From the NCBI RefSeq assembly GCF_007004095.1, contig NZ_VHJK01000001.1, forward strand, positions 1,368,501-1,432,500: a stretch of DNA of 64,000 bases, given 5' to 3'. Both the position numbers and the translations under genes were made by a program. Below are positions 1 through 7,833 of the stretch, piece after piece. Within the stretch, counting starts at the first letter, position 1. Every line of letters starts with the position of its first letter. This stretch comes from Erythrobacter insulae (GTDB taxonomy: Bacteria > Pseudomonadota > Alphaproteobacteria > Sphingomonadales > Sphingomonadaceae). The notes beneath the pieces were generated by a model that had not been told where the DNA came from, searched no databases, and worked only from the letters and a program-made list of their open reading frames with translations.

Positions 1-2
1 CC

Positions 3-1829
3 TATGCGCTTACTCAAATTCGCCTTTCGGTTGCTTCGACCAGTCCTAAGGGCATCGTCCATATTGACGAAAACACTGAAGTTGAGCTGCGCGCCGATTT
101 CGAAGAGCCGCGCGATGCCCGTGCGGCAGTGAACTATGACGATGTAGGCGGGATGGAAGATACCATTCAGCAATTGCGCGAAATGGTCGAACTGCCTCTG
201 CGCTATCCGGAATTGTTTACGCGACTGGGTGTGGACCCGCCCAAAGGCGTGTTGTTGCATGGCCCGCCGGGAACCGGCAAGACGCGGCTTGCGCAGGCGG
301 TCGCCAATGAAAGCGATGCAGAATTTTTCACCATCAATGGCCCGGAAATCATGGGTTCCGGATATGGGGAAAGTGAAAAGCGCCTGCGTGAAGTGTTTGA
401 AGAGGCAAGCCGCGCTGCGCCAGCAATTGTCTTTATTGACGAAATTGACTCGATTGCACCCAAACGTACGCAAGTGCCCGGCGAAGCGGAAAAGCGATTG
501 GTCGCTCAATTGCTCACGCTGATGGATGGTCTTGAGGCGCGGGCCAATCTGGTTGTTATCGCCGCGACCAACCGTCCCGATGCCATTGACGAGGCCCTGC
601 GCCGGCCCGGCCGGTTTGACCGAGAAATTATAATTGGCGTCCCCGATCAGGGCGGGCGCCGTGAAATTCTTGCAATTCATACCCGCGGTATGCCGCTCGA
701 AAGCGCCGTCAATCTTGATGAGCTTGCTCGGGTTACGCATGGTTTCGTTGGTGCCGATATTGCTGCACTTGCAAGAGAGGCCGCGATTGATGCCGTTCGC
801 CGGATTATGCCGCGGCTTGACCTGGATGAGCGGACAATCCCGCAGGACGTTCTCGAAGACCTATGCGTTACGCGCGAGGATTTTCTCTCCGCGCTTAAGC
901 GGGTTCAGCCCTCGGCGATGCGCGAAGTTATGGTGCAAATGCCGAATGTCGGCTGGGACGATATCGGCGGTGTCGGTGATGCAATCGATAAATTGAAGGA
1001 GGGGATTGAACTCCCGCTCAAGAATCCGGAAGCATTCCGCCGCCTTGGCATTCGTCCTGCAAAGGGCTTTTTGCTTTATGGGCCACCGGGAACGGGCAAA
1101 ACGCTGCTTGCAAAAGCCACCGCCAAAGAGGCGGAGGCTAACTTCATTTCGATCAAAAGCTCTGATCTTTTGTCGAAATGGTACGGCGAAAGCGAACAGC
1201 AGATCGCACGGCTCTTTGCCCGCGCCCGGTCCGTTGCTCCATGTGTGGTTTTTATCGACGAGATTGATAGCCTAGTTCCCGCTCGCGGGAGCGGCCAGGG
1301 CGAGCCTCAGGTCACAGGCCGCGTGGTGAATACAATTTTGGCAGAAATGGACGGGCTGGAAGAACTGCAATCGGTTATCGTCGTGGGCGCTACCAATCGG
1401 CCTACACTGGTCGATCCCGCCTTGCTCAGACCGGGCCGTTTTGATGAATTGGTCTATGTCGGCACGCCCGATCTTGAAGGGCGCGAGCATATCTTGCGCA
1501 TTCACACGTCGGCCATGCCATTGGCAGGCGATGTTGATCTGGGCAAAGTGGCCAAGCAAACGGAGCGCTTTACCGGTGCGGATCTCGAAGATGTCGTGCG
1601 GCGCGCCGGTCTTGGTGCACTGCGGCGACTTGGCGGAGATGTTAGCGAGGTGGCAGCCCGCGATTTTGAGGATGCGCTGAAGGATTCGCGCGCCACCGTC
1701 ACCTCTCGCATGGAAGCGGAGTATCGCAAGATGCGCGGCGAACTGAAGAAACGGGCCGCAGAAGCCAATCCGATCGGGTTCTTTGCTCCGGATACGCTGG
1801 AGCCTACCCGGGCAAAGAAGCACGATTGA
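3..1829 (+). CDS. CDC48/VCP-like AAA ATPase (5' end outside window)
   Basis: The reading frame is open from base 3, so the start and most of the N domain lie outside the window; in-frame codons before base 129 read as the end of a CDC48 N domain. Two AAA modules follow. Each has a Walker A GPPGTGKT (near bases 261 and 1080) and a Walker B ending FIDEID (near 430 and 1251), followed by arginine-rich ATNRP segments. Known members are hexameric unfoldases that extract or remodel proteins in the cytoplasm. Tandem AAA with this N domain is the archaeal/eukaryotic CDC48 type, found in a minority of bacteria; the substrate here is unknown. The gene ends 7 bp from the stop of the convergent mscS-like gene, with no terminator visible between them. 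The family call is secure; the function is inferred. Confidence 0.9.
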   Translation, partial: YALTQIRLSVASTSPKGIVHIDENTEVELRADFEEPRDARAAVNYDDVGGMEDTIQQLREMVELPLRYPELFTRLGVDPPKGVLLHGPPGTGKTRLAQAVANESDAEFFTINGPEIMGSGYGESEKRLREVFEEASRAAPAIVFIDEIDSIAPKRTQVPGEAEKRLVAQLLTLMDGLEARANLVVIAATNRPDAIDEALRRPGRFDREIIIGVPDQGGRREILAIHTRGMPLESAVNLDELARVTHGFVGADIAALAREAAIDAVRRIMPRLDLDERTIPQDVLEDLCVTREDFLSALKRVQPSAMREVMVQMPNVGWDDIGGVGDAIDKLKEGIELPLKNPEAFRRLGIRPAKGFLLYGPPGTGKTLLAKATAKEAEANFISIKSSDLLSKWYGESEQQIARLFARARSVAPCVVFIDEIDSLVPARGSGQGEPQVTGRVVNTILAEMDGLEELQSVIVVGATNRPTLVDPALLRPGRFDELVYVGTPDLEGREHILRIHTSAMPLAGDVDLGKVAKQTERFTGADLEDVVRRAGLGALRRLGGDVSEVAARDFEDALKDSRATVTSRMEAEYRKMRGELKKRAAEANPIGFFAPDTLEPTRAKKHD

Positions 1830-1836
1830 ACCCGGT

Positions 1837-2937
1837 TTAAGGCGCGGCGGCTTCACCTGCTTTGGGGTGGCCGCCGGGTACTTCGAGCCTGTGCCGGATC
1901 AGCGCATCGGGCATGTTTTCACGAAGCCAGTCCAGCATATGCTCACGCGTGGCGCAGCGCAGGGCAAACAGTTCGGCAATTGTGTTGGCGCTCATGGAAA
2001 GTCGCATCTCGATGCTTTCGGGATAAGCTTCCGTCATCAACATGGCGCGGTTACGGCCGTCGAAAAGTTCGTGCGCATCGACGAAGCGTTCAAATTCGGC
2101 GCGGATCGGTGCAATTTGTGTTGCTGGATCAAGGTGAAGCATAACGGGGCCGGTCAGTTGCTCATTACTGCGCGACCAATTTTCGAAACTTTCGTCGAGG
2201 AACCGTGATGTCGGGACGATGATTACGCGCTCGTCCCACGTTCTGACGGTCACAAACGACATTTTCATCTGCTCCACCCGTCCAACTTCGCCGTCAACCT
2301 TAACCAGATCACCCAGACGCATCGGTTCGGTCATAGCGATCTGAAGACCGGAAATCAGCGACTTGAGCGCCGGTTGCGCCGCTGCACCAATGGCCAAAGC
2401 CGCCAGACCGGCAGAGGCCAGCATCGTTGTGCCGATTGATTGAACCGATGGGATCGAAAACAACATCAGGCCAATTGTGATGACGATGATTGCAATGGTC
2501 GCAACTCGCGAAAGCACCGCAATCCGGGTTTTGCGGCTGCGCATGGCGACCGGATCCTGATGCACTTCCATCCGTGCTTCAAATCCGGCGGTAAAGGCCC
2601 GAACGACATTGTAAGCAATCCAGCCGAGCAAGGCGGGGCGCAAGAACTGTGCAAACGGTTCCCACAAAAGCCCAAGCTGTTCATCAGCTTGCGCCGCGAT
2701 TGTTACGCCAATTGCGATAAAAGACCATTTGATCGGCGCGCGGATGCGGTCGATGAGAAGGTCATCAATATCATTATCGGACATATGCGTGATGCGGTTC
2801 ACCACGCTGAAGACGATGCGATACGCGATATAGGCAAGGATTACGGAAACCAGCATGACGAGCGCTGAAATCGCAGCGTCATAAAGAAAAAGGTTCCAAT
2901 CGATATCCCAGTTTGCGGGATTGATATCATTAAACAT
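1837..2937 (-). CDS. MscS-family mechanosensitive ion channel
   Basis: A 366-aa inner-membrane protein. Several hydrophobic helices in the first ~200 residues precede a typical MscS pore helix rich in Gly and Ala (LAALAIGAAAQPALKSLI) and the beta domain around DLVKVDGEVGRVEQM and IIVPTSRFLDESFENWSR. Such channels release small solutes on hypo-osmotic shock. The frame stays open to an ATG at 3045, but that start would overlap polA by 41 bp and adds a non-membrane tail. I prefer the ATG at 2937, which gives a 67-bp gap after polA. The gene is co-directional with polA and may be cotranscribed. It is of medium length, with no extra periplasmic domain. Confidence 0.9.
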   Translation of the reverse strand: MFNDINPANWDIDWNLFLYDAAISALVMLVSVILAYIAYRIVFSVVNRITHMSDNDIDDLLIDRIRAPIKWSFIAIGVTIAAQADEQLGLLWEPFAQFLRPALLGWIAYNVVRAFTAGFEARMEVHQDPVAMRSRKTRIAVLSRVATIAIIVITIGLMLFSIPSVQSIGTTMLASAGLAALAIGAAAQPALKSLISGLQIAMTEPMRLGDLVKVDGEVGRVEQMKMSFVTVRTWDERVIIVPTSRFLDESFENWSRSNEQLTGPVMLHLDPATQIAPIRAEFERFVDAHELFDGRNRAMLMTEAYPESIEMRLSMSANTIAELFALRCATREHMLDWLRENMPDALIRHRLEVPGGHPKAGEAAAP

Positions 2938-3004
2938 GAAAGGGGAATGTGCCTCTTGGATGTGAGTGATGCCGCAGTTTAGGTTTGCGGCGGGTGTTAC
3001 CCAA

Positions 3005-5839
3005 TCAATGCGCGGCATCCCAGGATGTGCCCGTCCCGATATCAATTGCCAGCGGCACGTCGAGCTTTACGGCGGGCAGGGCTGCTTCTGCCATCACGCG
3101 CTCGATCACATTGGACGCGGCAGAAACATCGCTTTCCGGCATTTCAAATACCAGTTCATCATGCACCTGCAACAGCATCCGCACGTCTGCCAGACCGGCA
3201 TCTTTCAGTGCGGGCAACATGCGAACCATCGCGCGCTTGATAATATCGGCACTGGTCCCCTGGATCGGCGCATTGATGGCAGCGCGCTCGCTGCCTTGGC
3301 GTTCTGCCTGGTTCTTTGATTTTATGCGCGGGAACCATGTCTTGCGGCCAAACAAGGTTTCGGAATAGCCGCGCTCGCCCACAGTCTCCAAGGTTTCGGC
3401 AATGTACCGCTGAATTCCGGGAAAGCGTTTAAAGTATGTGTCGATCATCTCCTGCGCTTCGTCAGGCTCGACCTCAAGCCGCCCCGCGAGGCCCCAGCGC
3501 GAAATCCCGTAAAGGATCGCAAAATTGATCGTTTTTGCCTGAGCGCGCGTGTCGCGTGTGACTTCGCCAAACATTTCTGTGGCTGTACGCGAATGGATGT
3601 CTTCGCCCTTGGCAAACGCATCCTTGAGCGTGTCCACGTCGGCCATATGCGCAGCAAGCCTCAATTCGATCTGCGAATAGTCGGCGGCCAGCAGAATGTT
3701 GCCGTTTTCAGGGACAAACGCCTCGCGGATTTGCCGGCCCAGGGCGGTCCGGATCGGAATGTTCTGCAGGTTCGGATCGGTCGAGGACAGTCGCCCGGTT
3801 TGTGCGCCGACCAGACTGTAACTGGTATGCACCCGCTGCGTGTCCGGATTAATCGCCTCTTGCAGAGCATCGGTGTAAGTCGATTTGAGCTTTGAAAGCT
3901 GACGCCATTCGAGCACTTTATTCGCAATGGGCGCGCCGTCGCCAGCCAAACGCTCCAGCACACTCTGATCGGTAGAATATTGGCCACTCTTGCCTTTTTT
4001 GCCGCCTTTGTGACCCAGTTTGTCGAACAGGATCTCGCCCAATTGTTTGGGGCTGCCGACAGAAAACTCCTGCCCGGCAAGGTTATGAATCTCCCCTTCG
4101 AGACGCCCGATTTCCTTGGCAAACTCTTCTGAAAGCCGCGCCAATTGTGCGCGATCAACTTTGATCCCCTCACGCTCCATCTGTGCGACGACGGGGATTA
4201 AAGGGCGGTCAACACGTTCATAAACTCTTGTGCCGCCTTCTATGGCGAGGCGTGATTTCATGTGGTGGTACAAACGCAAGGTTATGTCCGCATCTTCCGC
4301 TGCATATTCGGTCGCGCGGTCCAGCGGCACTTCGCCAAACGGTATCTGTTTCTTGCCCGTGCCGCAGACTTCTTTGAAAGTCAGAGCGGTGTGACCAAGA
4401 TGACGCTGCGAAAGCTCGTCCATACCATGACCGCCGCCCATTCCCTCGCCGCGGCCAGCATCGAGATCAAAGCTGATGACCATCGTATCCTCGATTGGCG
4501 ACACCTGAAGATCATAGCGTGCAAGCACGTTCAGATCGTATTTTCCATTCTGGAACACTTTGGTCACGCTAGGGTCGGCCAGCATCGGTTGCAGTGTCTT
4601 TAGAGCGGCGCTGCGATCCAGTTGTTCGGGCTTCTCGGAAAGCAAGTCTGTGCCGCCATGGCCGAACGGAATGTAGCACGCATCATTCGGCCCAATGGCA
4701 AGGCTTACGCCGACCAGGTCCGCTTGCATCGAATCCAGCGAGGAGGTTTCGGTATCAACTGCCACCAGCCGCGCCGCAACCGCGCGGCGAACCCAATCTT
4801 CGAGCCGGTCCATCGTCTGCACGGTTTCATAAGCGCCGCGATCGATTGCAGGCATTTCAGGCAAGGGCTGGCGATTGCCTTCGACATCTCCAGCATCGCC
4901 TTGTGTGTCGGCTTTTGCCGGGTGGAGATTGTTGGCGCGCTCCGGGCTGCCATTGCCAGAGCCCAAGCGGCGCAGGAGCGATGTAAAGCCATGCTGCTCC
5001 AGAAAATCCGCCAGCGGCTCTTCGGGGATTTTCTCGATCCGCATTTCGTCGAGAGGTTGGGGAAGGTCGCAATCTTCCTTCAGTGTCACAAGTACGCGGC
5101 TCATTTCCGCATCTTTGCGCCCTTCGAGCAAGCGCTCTTTGAGCTTCGACTTTTTCATCTCGGGCGCAGAATCGAGCGCCGCAGTCAGCGACCCGTGCTC
5201 CGCAATCAGTTTGCTCGCGGTCTTGGGCCCAACGCCGTAAATGCCCGGAATGTTATCGACGCTGTCGCCCATAAGGGCCAGAACGTCGCCGACCAATTCC
5301 GGCGCGACGCCAAATTTTTCTTCGACTTCTGGAATGTATATCCGCGCGCTTTTCATTGTATCGAGCATATCGATGCGGGCACCGCCAACCTCTCCGATCA
5401 GCTGCATCAGATCCTTGTCCGAAGAAACGATGGTAACATGCCAGCCCTGCCGCTGCGCAGCGCGCGCATAGGAGGCAATCAGATCGTCTGCTTCCAATCC
5501 TTCTTCTTCGATACAAGGAAGGCTGAACGCCCGTGTCGCATCGCGAATTAGCGGAAATTGCGGGCGAAGATCTTCGGGCGGATCGGGCCGGTTGGCTTTG
5601 TATTCGGGATAAATATCGTTGCGGAATGAATGCGAACTTTTATCGAGGATCACCGCCAGATGCGTGGGTCCATCGGCAGCATCCAGATCATCGGCAAGTT
5701 TCCACAACATCGTGGTGTAACCATAAACCGCTCCCACAGGGGTGCCTTCGGGATTGGTTAGCGGCGGCAGTCGGTGATAGGCGCGGAAAATGTATGAGGA
5801 GCCATCGACGAGATAAAGGTGCTGTTGCTGTTCGGACAT
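3005..5839 (-). CDS. polA: DNA polymerase I
   Basis: A 944-aa enzyme that fills gaps and removes RNA primers in replication and repair. Three domains are visible. The N-terminal 5'-3' exonuclease begins YLVDGSSYIFRAYH and has the H3TH region GVGPKTASKL. The 3'-5' proofreading domain is complete, with VAVDTETSSLD, FQNGKYDLNVL and AAEDADITLRLY, so all acidic metal ligands appear present. The family A polymerase core has DYSQIELRLAAH, the O-helix segment and QVHDELVFE. Length is normal (E. coli 928). It starts at an ATG 44 bp from the edge of a 243-bp promoter region shared with the divergent lipoprotein gene. Confidence 0.97.
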   Translation of the reverse strand: MSEQQQHLYLVDGSSYIFRAYHRLPPLTNPEGTPVGAVYGYTTMLWKLADDLDAADGPTHLAVILDKSSHSFRNDIYPEYKANRPDPPEDLRPQFPLIRDATRAFSLPCIEEEGLEADDLIASYARAAQRQGWHVTIVSSDKDLMQLIGEVGGARIDMLDTMKSARIYIPEVEEKFGVAPELVGDVLALMGDSVDNIPGIYGVGPKTASKLIAEHGSLTAALDSAPEMKKSKLKERLLEGRKDAEMSRVLVTLKEDCDLPQPLDEMRIEKIPEEPLADFLEQHGFTSLLRRLGSGNGSPERANNLHPAKADTQGDAGDVEGNRQPLPEMPAIDRGAYETVQTMDRLEDWVRRAVAARLVAVDTETSSLDSMQADLVGVSLAIGPNDACYIPFGHGGTDLLSEKPEQLDRSAALKTLQPMLADPSVTKVFQNGKYDLNVLARYDLQVSPIEDTMVISFDLDAGRGEGMGGGHGMDELSQRHLGHTALTFKEVCGTGKKQIPFGEVPLDRATEYAAEDADITLRLYHHMKSRLAIEGGTRVYERVDRPLIPVVAQMEREGIKVDRAQLARLSEEFAKEIGRLEGEIHNLAGQEFSVGSPKQLGEILFDKLGHKGGKKGKSGQYSTDQSVLERLAGDGAPIANKVLEWRQLSKLKSTYTDALQEAINPDTQRVHTSYSLVGAQTGRLSSTDPNLQNIPIRTALGRQIREAFVPENGNILLAADYSQIELRLAAHMADVDTLKDAFAKGEDIHSRTATEMFGEVTRDTRAQAKTINFAILYGISRWGLAGRLEVEPDEAQEMIDTYFKRFPGIQRYIAETLETVGERGYSETLFGRKTWFPRIKSKNQAERQGSERAAINAPIQGTSADIIKRAMVRMLPALKDAGLADVRMLLQVHDELVFEMPESDVSAASNVIERVMAEAALPAVKLDVPLAIDIGTGTSWDAAH

Positions 5840-6082
5840 CCCGCCGCATTAGCACCGCGTGCCCCCTTGTGTAAGCCGGTTTGAGAGCTGGATGCTTCCA
5901 ATCCCACGGTTAGAAATGTGACCATAATAAGGCCGAAATATGGCGACTTTGCCTCATTTTACTTGCATTGCCACAATCCGGCCATTATTTGGATACGCAG
6001 AGTCGGGGGTCAGACGCCGACTTTGGTGTGGGAGGGATCATTCGCCCGTACCTAAATCACTTGCTGAATAAGGATTATTATT

Positions 6083-6373
6083 ATGCGTAAGATCGTTCTC
6101 GCTGCTGCAATTGCTACCTCTGCCCTTGGCCTCGCTGCTTGCGGCGAAACCGCTGAAAAAGCTGGCGAAATGGGTGACGCGATGGCTGCAGACGCACAGT
6201 CAGTTGCTGACGATGCGACTGCCGCTGCTGGCGACGCTGCCGATGCAACCACTGAAGCCGCTGAAGGCGCTGCCGATGCGACTGCTGAAGCTGCTGGCGA
6301 AGGCGCTGCTGCTGTTGAAGGCGCTGCTGAAGACGCTGCTGCCGCTGCTGAAGATGCAATGACCGCTGAGTAA
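6083..6373 (+). CDS. small Ala-rich lipoprotein
   Basis: A 96-aa protein with a lipoprotein signal peptide; the lipobox is LAAC, with the lipidated Cys at residue 20. The mature part is almost only Ala, Glu, Asp, Thr and Gly, in imperfect short repeats such as AADATAEAAGEGAAA, and is predicted to form one long acidic amphipathic helix. SD AAGGA lies 8 nt before the ATG. A strong terminator follows 51 bp after the stop, so the gene is probably monocistronic. The shape recalls Lpp-like or stress-induced (YtxH/ElaB-like) envelope spacers, but there is no specific family match I can defend. The 243 bp upstream is the divergent region shared with polA. Confidence 0.75.
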   Translation: MRKIVLAAAIATSALGLAACGETAEKAGEMGDAMAADAQSVADDATAAAGDAADATTEAAEGAADATAEAAGEGAAAVEGAAEDAAAAAEDAMTAE

Positions 6374-6424
6374 TTCACTCGCGGTTTGCACGCTCCGCTG
6401 CTGCGGAGTGTCAGACAAAGAAAA

Positions 6425-6451
6425 GGCGGTGCCGCGAGGCGCCGCCTTTTT
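6425..6451 (+). terminator. Rho-independent terminator of the Ala-rich lipoprotein gene
   Basis: A 9-bp stem GGCGGTGCC/GGCGCCGCC (one G-T pair) with a GCGA loop is followed by TTTTTC. Four As precede it, so it may also stop transcription from the convergent serine hydrolase gene. Confidence 0.85.
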
Positions 6452-6482
6452 CTTTGAGCTCTTTTCAAAGCCGAATAAGCTG

Positions 6483-7559
6483 TTAGCCGCCGCTGCGAGG
6501 CGCGCTGGTCCAATTTTGTCGTTCGTCTTGCCGGGTAGAAGCAAAGCCGTTGTACAAAGCGCGCGTGATAGCGGCGATGCGCTCGTCACGTTTCTTTCGC
6601 GCAGTGCCTTTGTTGCGGGCCTCGTCCAGCAGATTGGCGCTTTGACCGGTGACATAAATCGCCGCTGCAACCGCGCGACCATCGGGAAGGCGGAAGATGC
6701 CGATATCACTCGCTGTCCTGCTGAGGGTGCCGGTCTTGTGCGCAAGCCGCGCGCTTTCCGGCAGTGCTGCTGTCATCCGGCGCCGGCCGGTTGTCGTCTC
6801 TTCGAGCGCGGCCATAAGCAGTCCGCGGCTTTGTTGGCTGAGCCAGCGGCCCTGATAAATCCCTGCGATCAAAAGCCCCATTGTCCGAGGAGAGGCGGAA
6901 TCACGGGGGTCAATCCATTCAACCGGATCATATTCACCGTCGTCCCGAACCAGTGTGGCGATGTCGCGAGACAGCTCAAAATCATCAAATCCCGCATCGC
7001 GCATCCAGGCATTAACAGCCTTTGGCCCGCCAACAACCCGAAGCAAGGCATCGGTGCAGCTGTTGCAGCTTTTGCTAATCATCAGACTGATCAGCTCCCA
7101 CGCGGCGACATAATTGCCGGTGCGCACGGGCGCTCGACTGGTGGAAAATTTGGCCGATTTAACCGGTATCATCAACGGAAATTCATCTGACAATTTCCAT
7201 TTTCCCTGGTCAACACCATCAAGAAAAGCCGCAGCTACCGCGACCTTGCTGGTTGATGCCATAGGGAACCGCTGATCGCCCAAGACCGAGATCTCTTTAC
7301 CGGTTTCCAGATCGATTGCATACACGCCAATCCGACCTTGATCTCCATCGGCGAGCTGAACGATTTGTCTTTCGAAGGCGTCGGAATAAACCGCTTCAAA
7401 AGTCTGAGGGTTGCGGACATCAGTGCCGAATGCATTGTCGAAACTCGCCTGCAATTCATCGGCCTGCCGATCATCGGCATGAGCCATAACAGGTGCGGCA
7501 AACAGACTTAGCCCGGCGAGAATCGCGGAAACGAAGGGTATGCGTGGCTGTGTAAACAT
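6483..7559 (-). CDS. exported serine hydrolase, class A beta-lactamase fold
   Basis: A 358-aa protein with a signal peptide of about 26-28 residues (cleavage near VMAHA). It carries the serine-hydrolase motifs S102-T-S-K105, S164-C-N166 in the place of SDN, and K275-T-G277. The omega-loop region (about residues 190-220) has no glutamate where class A enzymes have Glu166 and no Asn170 equivalent. Family knowledge: Glu166 drives deacylation, so without it a hydrolytic lactamase is unlikely and a PBP-like or other periplasmic role is more probable. The N-terminal ~75 residues before the fold are unassigned. Two cysteines, 165 and 168, flank the second motif. Convergent with the lipoprotein gene. 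Confidence 0.8.
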   Translation of the reverse strand: MFTQPRIPFVSAILAGLSLFAAPVMAHADDRQADELQASFDNAFGTDVRNPQTFEAVYSDAFERQIVQLADGDQGRIGVYAIDLETGKEISVLGDQRFPMASTSKVAVAAAFLDGVDQGKWKLSDEFPLMIPVKSAKFSTSRAPVRTGNYVAAWELISLMISKSCNSCTDALLRVVGGPKAVNAWMRDAGFDDFELSRDIATLVRDDGEYDPVEWIDPRDSASPRTMGLLIAGIYQGRWLSQQSRGLLMAALEETTTGRRRMTAALPESARLAHKTGTLSRTASDIGIFRLPDGRAVAAAIYVTGQSANLLDEARNKGTARKKRDERIAAITRALYNGFASTRQDERQNWTSAPRSGG

Positions 7560-7710
7560 AGACAGTGATTACCCGAAATATGGTTGCCAGTAACTTAATT
7601 TCACGACTGTGATCGCGTTGACTCGTCGCGGCAAGCTTTCGTTTCACCGCTTGCGACGAATAGTGCGCAGTAAGCGGTTGGGGCCGCGCACAGTGTGCCG
7701 ACTGTATGTT

Positions 7711-7743
7711 TTAGGAACCGTAAAGTATGTTATCGGTTCCTAA
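7711..7743. promoter_or_regulatory. perfect 10-bp inverted repeat upstream of the DUF305 gene
   Basis: TTAGGAACCG (7711-7720) and CGGTTCCTAA (7734-7743) are separated by 13 bp. There is no T-run, so it is not a simple terminator. It lies about 90 bp before the DUF305/LVIVD gene and 152 bp from the divergent hydrolase start. It could be an operator for either gene. Nothing else was recognised in this 274-bp gap. Confidence 0.4.
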
Positions 7744-7833
7744 TTGGTGTTGGTCGATCCTTGCATATCAAGGCTTGACTGACCCGCGTCGCACCGCTGT
7801 TTACCCAGCACTACGATTAATTACGGGGCTTTC

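Noticed and set aside
4622..5551. Plus-strand open frame of 309 codons opposite polA
   Set aside because: Shadow of polA; composition rich in Arg/Ala/His, no family.
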